Assembly: GCF_000766795.1 (NCBI RefSeq)
Contig: NZ_JPDS01000001.1
Location: 1,245,001-1,309,000 of the forward strand
Direction of reading: 5' to 3'
DNA: 64,000 nt
From: Polaribacter sp. Hel1_85
GTDB lineage: Bacteria > Bacteroidota > Bacteroidia > Flavobacteriales > Flavobacteriaceae
A program made the translations under genes and the position numbers. The notes beneath the pieces are model-generated. The model had not been told where the DNA came from. It ran no database searches and saw nothing but the letters and a program-made list of their open reading frames with translations. Within the stretch, counting starts at the first letter, position 1; each line of letters opens with the position of its first letter. Below, piece by piece: positions 36,033 to 44,356 of the stretch.

Positions 36033-38762
36033 TTACTTAATTGATTTAATGGTTGCTTGTGCAGAAACTAATCTTGCAATTGGCACTCTGTAAGGAGAAC
36101 AACTTACATAATCCATACCTACACCGTAACAAAATTCTACAGAACTTGGTTCACCTCCGTGTTCGCCACAGATTCCAACTTTTAAATTTGGTTTGGTACT
36201 TCTACCTCTTTCTGTACCTATAACTATTAATTGCCCTACTCCTTCTTGATCTAATACTTCAAAAGGATCAACTTTTAAAATTCCTTTTTCTAAGTAAGTT
36301 GGTAAAAATTTACCTGCGTCATCTCTAGAATATCCAAATGTCATTTGAGTTAAATCGTTTGTACCAAAAGAGAAGAAATCTGCTTTTTCTGCTATTTTAT
36401 CTGCCATTAAAGCTGCTCTAGGAATTTCTATCATTGTACCAACTAAATACTCTACAGTGTCATTTCTTTCTTCAAAAATAGCTGCAGCTGTTGTTCTAAT
36501 GATTTTTTCTTGAAACTCAAATTCTTTTACAGTACCAATTAATGGAACCATAATTTCTGGTTTACAAACAATACCTCTAGCCTTTAAGTTTAATGCTGCT
36601 TCTATAATTGCGTGCGTTTGCATTTCTGTAATTTCTGGATAGGTATTACCTAATCTACAACCTCTATGACCTAACATAGGATTGAACTCTTCTAATTCAG
36701 CTACTTTATTTTTAACAGCTTGTAAAGAAATATGCATTTCTTCTGCCAAATCTTTTTGTGTAGCTAATTGATGAGGAACAAACTCATGTAAAGGCGGATC
36801 TAGTAAACGAATTGTTACTGCAAAGCCTTCCATTGCTTCAAAAATCCCTTCAAAATCTTCACGTTGCATTGGTAATAAATCTTTTAAAGCTTGTTTTCTA
36901 CCTTTTACAGTTTCAGCAAGAATCATTTCACGCATTGCTTTAATTCTGTCTAATTCAAAAAACATATGCTCTGTTCTTGTTAATCCAATTCCTTGTGCAC
37001 CAAAACTTCGTGCAATTTTTGCATCTTTAGGACTATCTGCATTTGTTCTAACTTTCATTACAGCGTATTTATCTGAAAGCTTCATCAACTCTGCAAATTC
37101 ACCACTTAATTCTGGTTCCATTGTAGCAACTTTTCCTTCAATAATATTACCTGTAGAACCGTTTAAAGAAATCCAATCTCCTTCATGATATTCATTACCA
37201 TCAACCTTTAATGTTCTTGTTTTATAGTTTATTTTTAAAGCTCCAGCACCAGAAATACAACATTTTCCCATTCCACGTGCAACAACTGCAGCATGAGATG
37301 TCATTCCTCCTCTTGCAGTTAAAATACCTTTAGCAATATTCATTCCTTCTAAATCTTCTGGAGAAGTTTCTATTCTTACTAAAATACTGCTCTTATATTT
37401 ATTTGCTTCATCAGCAAAAAATACAATTTTACCTGTAGCAGCACCAGGAGAAGCTGGTAAACCTTGTGCAATAACATTTGCTTTTTTTAATGCTTTAGAA
37501 TCAAATATTGGATGTAATAATTCATCTAATTTATTTGGCTCTACTAATAATAAGGCTTCTTTTTCATCAATCATGCCTTCTTTTAATAAATCCATTGCAA
37601 TTTTTACCATTGCAGCACCAGTACGCTTACCATTTCTGGTTTGTAAAATCCAAAGTTTTCCATCTTGCATGGTAAACTCCATATCTTGCATATCTCTATA
37701 ATGCTTTTCTAATTTATTTTGATAAGTATTTAATTTATTAAAAATTGATGGCATTAACTCTTCTAAAGAAGGATAATTTTCTATTCTATCTTCTTCTTCT
37801 ACTTTTGCTAATTCTGCCCAACGTTCAGAACCCAATTTTGTAATTTGTTGTGGAGTTCTTACACCAGCAACTACATCTTCTCCTTGTGCATTAATTAAAT
37901 ATTCTCCATTAAAAACATTTTCTCCTGTACCTGCATCACGTGTAAAACAAACCCCTGTTCCAGAATTGTCTCCCATGTTACCATACACCATTGCTTGTAC
38001 ATTTACTGCTGTTCCCCAGTCTGCAGGATAACCATGCATGTTTCTATAATAAACTGCTCTATCACCATTCCAACTATTAAAAACAGCAATAATTGCTCCC
38101 CAAAGTTGATCCCAAGGGTTTGTAGGAAAATCGTGACCAGTTCTTTTCTTAACTGCATCTTTAAAATCGAATACTAAATCTTTTAAATCTTGAATGGTAA
38201 ATTCTGTATCTAATTCAATTCCTCTTTTTTCTTTTAAGTTCTCCATTATTTCTTCAAAAGGATCTATATCTTCTTTTGAAGCTGGTTTCATACCTAAAAC
38301 TACACCACCATACATTTGAATAAAACGACGATAAGAATCCCAAGCAAATTGATCATTATTCGTTTTCTTAGCTAAACCAAGAACTACCTCATCATTCATT
38401 CCTAAATTTAAAACTGTATCCATCATTCCAGGCATAGAAACTCTTGCTCCAGAACGTACAGAAACTAAAAGCGGATTTACTTTATCTCCGAATTTTGTTC
38501 CCATTAAATTTTCTATATTTTCGATAGATTCTTCTACCTCTCTTTTGATTAGATTTACTGCAGTTTCTTTACCTAAAGAGTTATATTCTGTACAAACTTC
38601 TGTTGTAATTGTAAATCCTGGAGGAACTGGAATTCCGATAGAACTCATTTCTGCTAAATTAGCTCCTTTACCTCCTAACAAGTTTTTCATTGTGCTGTTT
38701 CCATCAGCTTTTTTATCCCCAAATTTATACACACGGGGTTTTACTTCTTGTAATACTTCCAT
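36033..38762 (-). CDS. ppdK: pyruvate, phosphate dikinase
   Basis: This 909-residue enzyme interconverts pyruvate, ATP and phosphate with phosphoenolpyruvate, AMP and pyrophosphate, linking glycolysis and gluconeogenesis. The N-terminal ATP-grasp domain has GGKGANLAEM near residue 30 and SVRSGARVSMPGMMDTVLNLG near 100; the swivelling phosphohistidine domain has GGMTSHAAVVARGMGK with His490; the C-terminal TIM barrel has EHMFFELDRI, TNDLTQMTFGYSRDDAG and the CGEHGGEPSS active-site cysteine loop. Length and motifs are fully normal. It is a single-gene unit with a strong terminator. No PDRP regulatory gene is adjacent. Confidence 0.97.
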   Translation of the reverse strand: MEVLQEVKPRVYKFGDKKADGNSTMKNLLGGKGANLAEMSSIGIPVPPGFTITTEVCTEYNSLGKETAVNLIKREVEESIENIENLMGTKFGDKVNPLLVSVRSGARVSMPGMMDTVLNLGMNDEVVLGLAKKTNNDQFAWDSYRRFIQMYGGVVLGMKPASKEDIDPFEEIMENLKEKRGIELDTEFTIQDLKDLVFDFKDAVKKRTGHDFPTNPWDQLWGAIIAVFNSWNGDRAVYYRNMHGYPADWGTAVNVQAMVYGNMGDNSGTGVCFTRDAGTGENVFNGEYLINAQGEDVVAGVRTPQQITKLGSERWAELAKVEEEDRIENYPSLEELMPSIFNKLNTYQNKLEKHYRDMQDMEFTMQDGKLWILQTRNGKRTGAAMVKIAMDLLKEGMIDEKEALLLVEPNKLDELLHPIFDSKALKKANVIAQGLPASPGAATGKIVFFADEANKYKSSILVRIETSPEDLEGMNIAKGILTARGGMTSHAAVVARGMGKCCISGAGALKINYKTRTLKVDGNEYHEGDWISLNGSTGNIIEGKVATMEPELSGEFAELMKLSDKYAVMKVRTNADSPKDAKIARSFGAQGIGLTRTEHMFFELDRIKAMREMILAETVKGRKQALKDLLPMQREDFEGIFEAMEGFAVTIRLLDPPLHEFVPHQLATQKDLAEEMHISLQAVKNKVAELEEFNPMLGHRGCRLGNTYPEITEMQTHAIIEAALNLKARGIVCKPEIMVPLIGTVKEFEFQEKIIRTTAAAIFEERNDTVEYLVGTMIEIPRAALMADKIAEKADFFSFGTNDLTQMTFGYSRDDAGKFLPTYLEKGILKVDPFEVLDQEGVGQLIVIGTERGRSTKPNLKVGICGEHGGEPSSVEFCYGVGMDYVSCSPYRVPIARLVSAQATIKSIK

Positions 38763-38970
38763 AATATGTTTATTTAAAAATTTAAAAATATTGCTTAAAA
38801 ATAAGCCTCTCTAAAAATAACATTTAAATTGGAATTTAAATCTGATAAAAGTCATAAAATGAACGTTTTATACCAAAATACCGAAACTATTTTATACAAA
38901 AAACAGGTAAAGTGTCACAACTTAAAAATAGATATGTCATTATTATGTAAACGAATTAAAAACTTATAAA
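38763..38970. other. divergent intergenic region between ppdK and the pentapeptide-repeat gene
   Basis: These 208 AT-rich bases must hold both promoters. I see no convincing TAnnTTTG box for either gene and no coding frame. Confidence 0.4.
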
Positions 38971-39765
38971 ATGAAAAATAAAATTACACTATTAGCTTTC
39001 AGCTTATTTTTAATATCTACTGTTGCTTTTACTCAAAAAAAAGTTGAAGCTTCAAATATTATGAAAGATATAAAAGCAGGTAAATCGATTTCTATTAAGA
39101 ACGCTACAATTGTTGGTGTTTTAGATTTTACTTATATGGATGATGCTTTAGAGAAACTTCCTAGAAGGAAAAAAAATGGTTGGTTTAATTGGAGTTCTGG
39201 TAACTCTTCAAACGAAATCAAGAAAATGATTGACGTATCTATTTCTTTTACAAACTGTACTTTTAAAGATGATGTTTTAGCATATATCCCAGATGAGGCA
39301 TCTGGATATACATTTACTGCAAGTTTTGAAGATATTGCTATTTTTAAAGATTGTAATTTTGAGCGAAAAGCAATGTTTAAATACTCTCGATTTGAAAGAA
39401 ATTCTGATTTTTCTGGTTCTTCTTTTGATGATGATAGCACTTTTAAATATGCAAAATTTGATAAGAACATCAATTTTGAAAACACAACTTTTGATGAAAT
39501 TGCTACTTTTAAATATGCAAAATTTAATTATAACGTAAGTTTCTCTAATGCAACATTTAAAGACACTGCAACATTTAAGTATACTAATTTTTCTGAAGGT
39601 GTTTCTTTTAAAAACGCCAACTTTGAAGAAGACTTAAATATTAAATACATGAAAGTATCTGGAGACTTTAATATTTCTAACATGAAAGTAGCCTATGAAA
39701 TTGATTCTAAGTACACTAAAATTAACGGAAAAAGTTTCAGTAAGTATTTAATTGATGAAAAATAG
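38971..39765 (+). CDS. secreted pentapeptide-repeat protein
   Basis: This 264-residue protein has a signal peptide (cleavage near AFT/Q). After an N-terminal part (SIKNATIVGVLDFTYMDD) there are about 25 consecutive five-residue units with Phe at the central position, for example ATFKYAKFNYNVSF and SNATFKDTATFKYTNF. This is the Pentapeptide_3 style of right-handed four-sided beta helix. The mature protein would be a small extracytoplasmic beta-helical rod with a charged C terminus; no T9SS domain or membrane anchor is seen. Related cytoplasmic pentapeptide proteins mimic DNA and protect gyrase, but the signal peptide makes that role unlikely here. Function unknown. Confidence 0.8.
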   Translation: MKNKITLLAFSLFLISTVAFTQKKVEASNIMKDIKAGKSISIKNATIVGVLDFTYMDDALEKLPRRKKNGWFNWSSGNSSNEIKKMIDVSISFTNCTFKDDVLAYIPDEASGYTFTASFEDIAIFKDCNFERKAMFKYSRFERNSDFSGSSFDDDSTFKYAKFDKNINFENTTFDEIATFKYAKFNYNVSFSNATFKDTATFKYTNFSEGVSFKNANFEEDLNIKYMKVSGDFNISNMKVAYEIDSKYTKINGKSFSKYLIDEK

Positions 39766-39854
39766 GTATTAACACCTATTTTCAAACCCCAAATAAATTA
39801 TAACTTGCAACAATATTGGAAAAGTTAGATTAGGGGCTAACTATTACCAAACTT

Positions 39855-39938
39855 GGCTAGCTTCTTTATTAATGGAGCTAGCTTTCATTTTCCCCCCTCA
39901 ACAACATAAAATATTTCCCCAGATCAATCCTATTGATC
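39855..39938. other. two hairpins in the gap after the pentapeptide-repeat gene
   Basis: GGCTAGCT/AGCTAGC (39855-39882) and AGATCAAT/ATTGATCT (39921-39938) are separate stems in a 260-base gap that ends with a real terminator hairpin. A short C-run (CCCCCC) lies between them. There is no coding frame. It may be a processed 3' region or a small RNA. Confidence 0.35.
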
Positions 39939-39945
39939 TTATTAG

Positions 39946-39975
39946 AAAAAGGTTAGCTTAAATGCTAGCCTTTTT
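39946..39975 (+). terminator. terminator upstream of the first acyl-CoA ligase gene
   Basis: AAAAAGGTTAGC and GCTAGCCTTTTT form a hairpin with a T run, 50 bases before the ligase start. It would end transcripts from the pentapeptide-repeat gene or from an unrecognised RNA. Confidence 0.65.
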
Positions 39976-40025
39976 AAATTTATACAAAAATCTTTATTCT
40001 TATATTGTAAAATAATTTCACAAAT

Positions 40026-41795
40026 ATGTCAAACCAAATAACTCGACTTTTTGATTTCCCTTATTATCAGTTAGAAAACAATGCTCAAGAAAAATGTTTC
40101 AATTTTAAAAAAAATAATATTTGGTATGCTATTTCTTCACAAGAATATATTAATTCTTCTAACAAAGTTAGTTCTTCTCTATTACAACTAGGTGTAAAAC
40201 CAAATGATAAAATCGCAGTAATTACAGAAAACAACAATCCTAATTGGCATATTTTAGATATTGGAATTTTACAAATTGGCGCTCAAAACATTCCTTTATA
40301 CGCTACACTTTCTGAAAAAGATTATGAATATATTTTAAATCATTCTGACTCAAAATACTGCTTTGTCTCTAATAATGAAATCTATAATAAAGTAAAATCT
40401 GTTGCTTCAAAAACACAACTAAAGAATATTTTTTCTTTGGAAGAAATAAAAACTGATTACGGTTGGAATGAATTCTTACGATTAGGTGAAGATGAAAATT
40501 TTGATTCTAGAATTGAAGACTTAAAAAAGAATATAAAACCAGAAAATTTAGCAACTATTATATACACTTCAGGAACTACAGGTACTCCAAAAGGTGTAAT
40601 GTTAAGTCATAAAAATATAATTACTGCTGTATTTAGCGCCAAAGAATCATTACCTCCAATTCGTCAAAAAACAATTCGAGTAATTAGTTATTTACCTGTT
40701 TGCCATATTTATGAAAGAGCATCTACTTATTTCAATCAATATAATAGTGCAGAAATTTATTTTGCAGAAAGTTTAGAGAAAATCGGAGATAATATTAGAG
40801 AAGTAAAACCTCATTTCTTAGGAGTAGTTCCAAGATTATTAGAAAAAATATTTGATAAAATTGTAGATAAAGGAAGTAATTTAAAAGGAATAAAAAGATC
40901 TCTTTTCTTTTGGGCTATTCAACTAGGAGAGAAATATGAGCCTTATCAAAAAAATGGCTTTTGGTATCATTTTAAACTAAAAATTGCCAATAAGCTTATT
41001 TTTTCTAAATGGAGAAATGCTTTAGGTGGTAATTTACAATACATGGTTTCTGGAAGCGCTCCTTTGCAAACAAGATTAATTCGAATTTTCACAGCTGCCG
41101 AAATTCCAATTTTTGAAGGTTATGGAATGACAGAATCTTCTCCTTCTGGCACTATTAATGACATGAGAAATCATAATTTTAAAATTGGTACAGTTGGTAA
41201 ACCTGTAAAAGGTGTAGAAATTAAGATTGCAAATGATGGTGAAATTTTAATGAAAGGAGACAATATTATGTTAGGGTATTATAAAAACCCAGAAATGACA
41301 GGCAAAACAATCATCAATGGTTTTTTACATACAGGTGATATTGGTGAAATTGATGCAAATGGTTTTTTAAAAATTACTGATAGAAAAAAAGAAATATTTA
41401 AAACTTCTGGCGGTAAATATATTGCACCTGCAGCTTTAGAAAGTGAATTTAAACAATCTCGTTTTATAGAACAAATTATGGTGATTGGTGAAGGAGAAAA
41501 AATGCCTGCAGCCTTAATTCAGTTAAACTTTGATTTTGTTTATGAATGGGCAAAAAGACATCAACATAAAATCCCTGAAATTACTTCTGATAAAAGACTA
41601 ATAAATAGAATTCAAAAAGAAATTGATTTTTACAATAAAAGGTTCGGAAAATGGGAACAAATAAAAAAGTTTGAAATTACTCCAGATGCATGGACTATTG
41701 ACGATGGACACCTAACTCCGACAATGAAAATGCGTAGAAAAATTATTTTAAAAAAATATCAAAACCTTTATCATAAAATATATAATACACTATAA
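40026..41795 (+). CDS. long-chain fatty acid-CoA ligase (AMP-binding), first of tandem pair
   Basis: This 589-residue adenylate-forming enzyme activates fatty acids to acyl-CoA through an acyl-AMP. The P-loop-like motif YTSGTTGTPKGV (about 180-191), GYGMTESSP (about 363-371) and the hinge/lysine region (TGDIGEIDANGFLKITDRKKE, about 438-458) are all present, as is the ligase ending PTMKMRRK. It is of the eukaryote-like FadD/ACSL group common in Bacteroidota. A second ligase follows 91 bases later and is clearly homologous. The ATG at 40026 is preferred because the opening ITRLFDFPYYQLEN is shared with the neighbour. Confidence 0.92.
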   Translation: MSNQITRLFDFPYYQLENNAQEKCFNFKKNNIWYAISSQEYINSSNKVSSSLLQLGVKPNDKIAVITENNNPNWHILDIGILQIGAQNIPLYATLSEKDYEYILNHSDSKYCFVSNNEIYNKVKSVASKTQLKNIFSLEEIKTDYGWNEFLRLGEDENFDSRIEDLKKNIKPENLATIIYTSGTTGTPKGVMLSHKNIITAVFSAKESLPPIRQKTIRVISYLPVCHIYERASTYFNQYNSAEIYFAESLEKIGDNIREVKPHFLGVVPRLLEKIFDKIVDKGSNLKGIKRSLFFWAIQLGEKYEPYQKNGFWYHFKLKIANKLIFSKWRNALGGNLQYMVSGSAPLQTRLIRIFTAAEIPIFEGYGMTESSPSGTINDMRNHNFKIGTVGKPVKGVEIKIANDGEILMKGDNIMLGYYKNPEMTGKTIINGFLHTGDIGEIDANGFLKITDRKKEIFKTSGGKYIAPAALESEFKQSRFIEQIMVIGEGEKMPAALIQLNFDFVYEWAKRHQHKIPEITSDKRLINRIQKEIDFYNKRFGKWEQIKKFEITPDAWTIDDGHLTPTMKMRRKIILKKYQNLYHKIYNTL

Positions 41796-41836
41796 AATTT
41801 AAATTATTCTTAATAAAAAACTCTTATAGTAAGTAT

Positions 41837-41867
41837 TTGTTAAATCAATGTAAAATTCCTATTTTGC
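41837..41867 (+). promoter_or_regulatory. promoter of the second acyl-CoA ligase gene
   Basis: TTG (41837-41839) is followed after 20 bases by TATTTTGCC (from 41860), a flavobacterial -33/-7 pair. The gene starts 20 bases later. The second ligase can therefore be expressed without the first. Confidence 0.5.
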
Positions 41868-41886
41868 CTTCCTCAAACAAAAACAC

Positions 41887-43662
41887 ATGGCAGTAGAAAT
41901 TACTAGGTTATTTGATTTTCCATATTATCAATTAGAAAACTATAGTTTAGAGAAAGCATTTATATCAAAAGCTAGTGGTACTTGGCAATCAATTACTACT
42001 CAAGAATATATAAATCAGGCGAATCAAATTAGTAGAGGTTTAATTAAATTAGGTATAAATCCGAATGATAAAATTGCTGTCATTTCTTCTACTAACAGAA
42101 CAGAATGGAATATTTGTGATATTGGAATTTTGCAAACAGGAGCACAAAATGTTCCTATTTATCCTACAATTTCTTCAGAAGATTATGAATATGTTTTAAA
42201 TCATTCAGAATCTATCTATTGTATTGTTTCAGATAAAGAAGTTCTTGATAAAGTTAACGCTATAAAAAAGAATACTCTATTAAAAGATGTTTTTACTTTT
42301 GATGATATTAAAGGTGAAAAAAGCTGGAAAGAAATTTTAGAATTAGGAAAAGACGAGAGTACTCAAAATATTGTAGAAGACAGAAAAAATAATGTAAAAG
42401 AAGGTGATTTAGCCACCTTAATATATACTTCTGGAACAACAGGAAGACCAAAAGGTGTGATGCTTTCTCATAAAAACATCGTTACAAATGTTTTAAATTC
42501 TGAGAAACGTGTTCCTTTAGATTATGGAAACTCCAAAGGATTAAGTTTTTTGCCTATTTGTCACATTTTTGAACGCATGATTTTATATCTATATCAATAC
42601 TGTGGTGTTTCTATATACTTTGCAGAATCTATAGAAAAGCTTTCTGAAAATGCCCAAGAAATTAAACCCCAAGTAATGACTGCTGTACCTCGTTTGTACG
42701 AGAAAATTTATGACAAAATTATTTTAAAAGGTGAAACTTTAACTGGTGTTAAAAAAGGATTATTCTTTTGGGCAGTAAATTTAGGCTTAAGATATGAACC
42801 TAATGGAGCTAATGGCTGGTGGTATGAAAAACAATTAGGTTTAGCAAGAAAATTAATTTTCTCAAAATGGCAAGCTGCTTTGGGAGGAGAATTAAAACTG
42901 ATGGTTTCTGGTAGTGCAGCGTTACAACCTAGATTAACTAGAGTTTTTGCAGCTGCAGGAATGCCAATTATGGAGGGTTATGGATTAACAGAAACATCCC
43001 CAGTTATTTCAGTAAACGATCAAAGAGAAAAAGGTTTTAAAATTGGTACTGTTGGTAAAGTAATTGATGATGTTGAAGTAAAAATTATAGAAACTGGAGA
43101 AATTATAGTAAAAGGACCTAATGTAATGTTAGGCTATTATAAAGATCCAGAAAGAACTGCCAATGTTTTAAAAGATGGTTATTTTTATACAGGAGATAAA
43201 GGAGAATTTGACAACGAAGGTTTCTTAAAAATTACTGGAAGAACAAAAGAAATGTTTAAAACTTCTGGCGGTAAATATGTTGTACCACCATTATTAGAAG
43301 GAGAATTAAAACAATCTTTATTTATAGAACAAGTAATGGTTATTGGTGAAGGAGAAAAAATGCCTGCAGCATTTATTCAACCAAATTTTGAATTTATGAA
43401 AGAATGGATTCATCATAAGCATTTAGATATTGGCACTTCAAATAAAGAAATAATTGCTTCAGATATTGTAAAAAATCGTATTCAAGAAGAAGTAGATAAG
43501 TGTAATAAAAACTTTGGAAAATGGGAGCAAATAAAACGTTTTGAACTTACTCCAGATGTTTGGTCTTTAGAAGATGGACACTTAACTCCAACAATGAAAA
43601 TGAAACGGAAAGTTATTAAAGAAATATATAAAGATTTATACGATAAAATATATAGTAAATAA
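41887..43662 (+). CDS. long-chain fatty acid-CoA ligase (AMP-binding), second of tandem pair
   Basis: This 591-residue enzyme is homologous over its whole length to the preceding ligase: YTSGTTGRPKGVMLSHKN, GYGLTETSPVISVND, TGDKGEFDNEGFLKITGRTKE and PTMKMKRK. Differences concentrate in the middle of the protein (roughly residues 190-330), where the acyl-binding tunnel lies in this family, so the two copies may prefer different chain lengths. It has its own promoter in the 91-base gap and a strong terminator after it. Substrate preference is inference. Confidence 0.92.
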   Translation: MAVEITRLFDFPYYQLENYSLEKAFISKASGTWQSITTQEYINQANQISRGLIKLGINPNDKIAVISSTNRTEWNICDIGILQTGAQNVPIYPTISSEDYEYVLNHSESIYCIVSDKEVLDKVNAIKKNTLLKDVFTFDDIKGEKSWKEILELGKDESTQNIVEDRKNNVKEGDLATLIYTSGTTGRPKGVMLSHKNIVTNVLNSEKRVPLDYGNSKGLSFLPICHIFERMILYLYQYCGVSIYFAESIEKLSENAQEIKPQVMTAVPRLYEKIYDKIILKGETLTGVKKGLFFWAVNLGLRYEPNGANGWWYEKQLGLARKLIFSKWQAALGGELKLMVSGSAALQPRLTRVFAAAGMPIMEGYGLTETSPVISVNDQREKGFKIGTVGKVIDDVEVKIIETGEIIVKGPNVMLGYYKDPERTANVLKDGYFYTGDKGEFDNEGFLKITGRTKEMFKTSGGKYVVPPLLEGELKQSLFIEQVMVIGEGEKMPAAFIQPNFEFMKEWIHHKHLDIGTSNKEIIASDIVKNRIQEEVDKCNKNFGKWEQIKRFELTPDVWSLEDGHLTPTMKMKRKVIKEIYKDLYDKIYSK

Positions 43663-43685
43663 TCTTTATTCTTTAAGCAAATTAT

Positions 43686-43732
43686 AAAAAGTAGCTTAGG
43701 TTTTAAATTGATAAAACCTACGCTACTTTTTT
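43686..43732 (+). terminator. terminator after the second ligase gene
   Basis: AAAAGTAGCTTAGGTTTTA pairs with TAAAACCTACGCTACTTTT, with one mismatch, followed by a T run. Confidence 0.85.
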
Positions 43733-43760
43733 GTGCTTAATTTACATTTTAAACAACAAA

Positions 43761-43787
43761 AAACCTTACTATTTCTAGTAAGGTTTA
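43761..43787 (-). terminator. hairpin beside the truncated tRNA-Arg fragment
   Basis: AAACCTTACT and AGTAAGGTTT form a stem directly on the 3' side (minus strand) of the tRNA fragment. It mirrors the terminator of the intact tRNA cluster in position but differs in sequence. Confidence 0.6.
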
Positions 43788-43789
43788 AG

Positions 43790-43812
43790 TGAGCCCTAAA
43801 GGATTCGAACCT
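43790..43812 (-). pseudogene. truncated tRNA-Arg, 3' end only
   Basis: These 23 bases repeat the discriminator base, 3' acceptor strand and T-arm part of the intact tRNA-Arg 187 bases away. The exact match with the intact locus runs to 31 bases (43782-43812 against 43969-43999) and then stops abruptly. No anticodon or D arm is present. Confidence 0.75.
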
Positions 43813-43947
43813 AACCTTATTACGCATTTATTTACAGTGTTTTACATTTAAAATATTTTAATGTAACCTTTAAATTATTAGAATGTTTTTTACTCAAAAA
43901 GTGAGATTTACAAAATTTGGTATAAAATAAAAGTTTCTAAAAACAAA

Positions 43948-43974
43948 AAACCACACTAAAAATAGTGTGGTTTA
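43948..43974 (-). terminator. terminator of the tRNA cluster
   Basis: AAACCACACTA and TAGTGTGGTTT form a perfect stem just past the 3' end of tRNA-Arg on the minus strand, flanked by A and T runs. Confidence 0.8.
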
Positions 43975-43976
43975 AG

Positions 43977-44050
43977 TGAGCCCTAAAGGATTCGAACCTT
44001 TGACCGCCTCCTTAGAAGGGAGGTGCTCTATCCAGCTGAGCTAAGAGCCC
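43977..44050 (-). tRNA. tRNA-Arg (anticodon UCU)
   Basis: On the minus strand a 74-base cloverleaf runs GGGCTCT ... AGGGCTC-A. The anticodon stem is CCTCC/GGAGG with loop CTTCTAA, giving TCT; the T arm is AAAGG-TTCGAAT-CCTTT. The CCA end is not encoded. It is the last of three tRNA genes and reads AGA codons, which are frequent in this AT-rich genome. Confidence 0.95.
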
Positions 44051-44080
44051 GTAGTTTTAAAGTTGCTACGTACAACTGTG

Positions 44081-44155
44081 TCGGGGTGGCAGGATTCGAA
44101 CCTGCGACCTCCTCGTCCCAAACGAGGCGCGATGACCGGGCTACGCTACACCCCG
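44081..44155 (-). tRNA. tRNA-Pro (anticodon UGG)
   Basis: A 75-base cloverleaf with acceptor CGGGGTG/CACCCCG, anticodon stem CCTCG/CGAGG and loop TTTGGGA, giving TGG. The T arm is GCAGG-TTCGAAT-CCTGC. Confidence 0.95.
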
Positions 44156-44171
44156 AATGCAATTTTGTTAG

Positions 44172-44253
44172 CGGAGAGACAGGGACTCGAACCCTGGCGA
44201 CCCTAAGGTCGACAGATTAGCAATCTGCTGCATTACCACTCTGCCATCTCTCC
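44172..44253 (-). tRNA. tRNA-Ser (anticodon GCU)
   Basis: A class II tRNA with acceptor GGAGAGA/TCTCTCC, anticodon loop TTGCTAA (GCT) and a long variable arm CGACC...GGTCG, as expected for serine. It is the first gene of the cluster on the minus strand. Confidence 0.95.
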
Positions 44254-44356
44254 TTTCGACTTCAAACAAATGCTTGAAACAAAAATTGCGAGTGCAAATT
44301 TAAGACTAGATTTACAATATAACAAGACTTTTTGAACTTTTTTTTACTTATTTTTT

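Larger units (their letters stand above)
43663..43976. other. 314-base non-coding region between the ligase and the tRNA cluster
   Basis: It holds the ligase terminator (43686-43732), a truncated tRNA-Arg 3' end with its hairpin (43761-43812), about 130 AT-rich bases with no frame, and the terminator of the intact tRNA cluster (43948-43974). No protein gene is seen. Confidence 0.7.

Noticed and set aside
39132..39538. Overlapping frames on both strands in the pentapeptide-repeat gene
   Set aside because: They follow the repeat periodicity of the real gene, lack signal peptide or start context, and have no family character.
44023..44220. A 65-codon plus-strand frame across the tRNA cluster
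   Set aside because: It lies antisense to tRNA-Arg, tRNA-Pro and tRNA-Ser; its apparent peptide comes from tRNA sequence and resembles common misannotated tRNA-derived ORFs.
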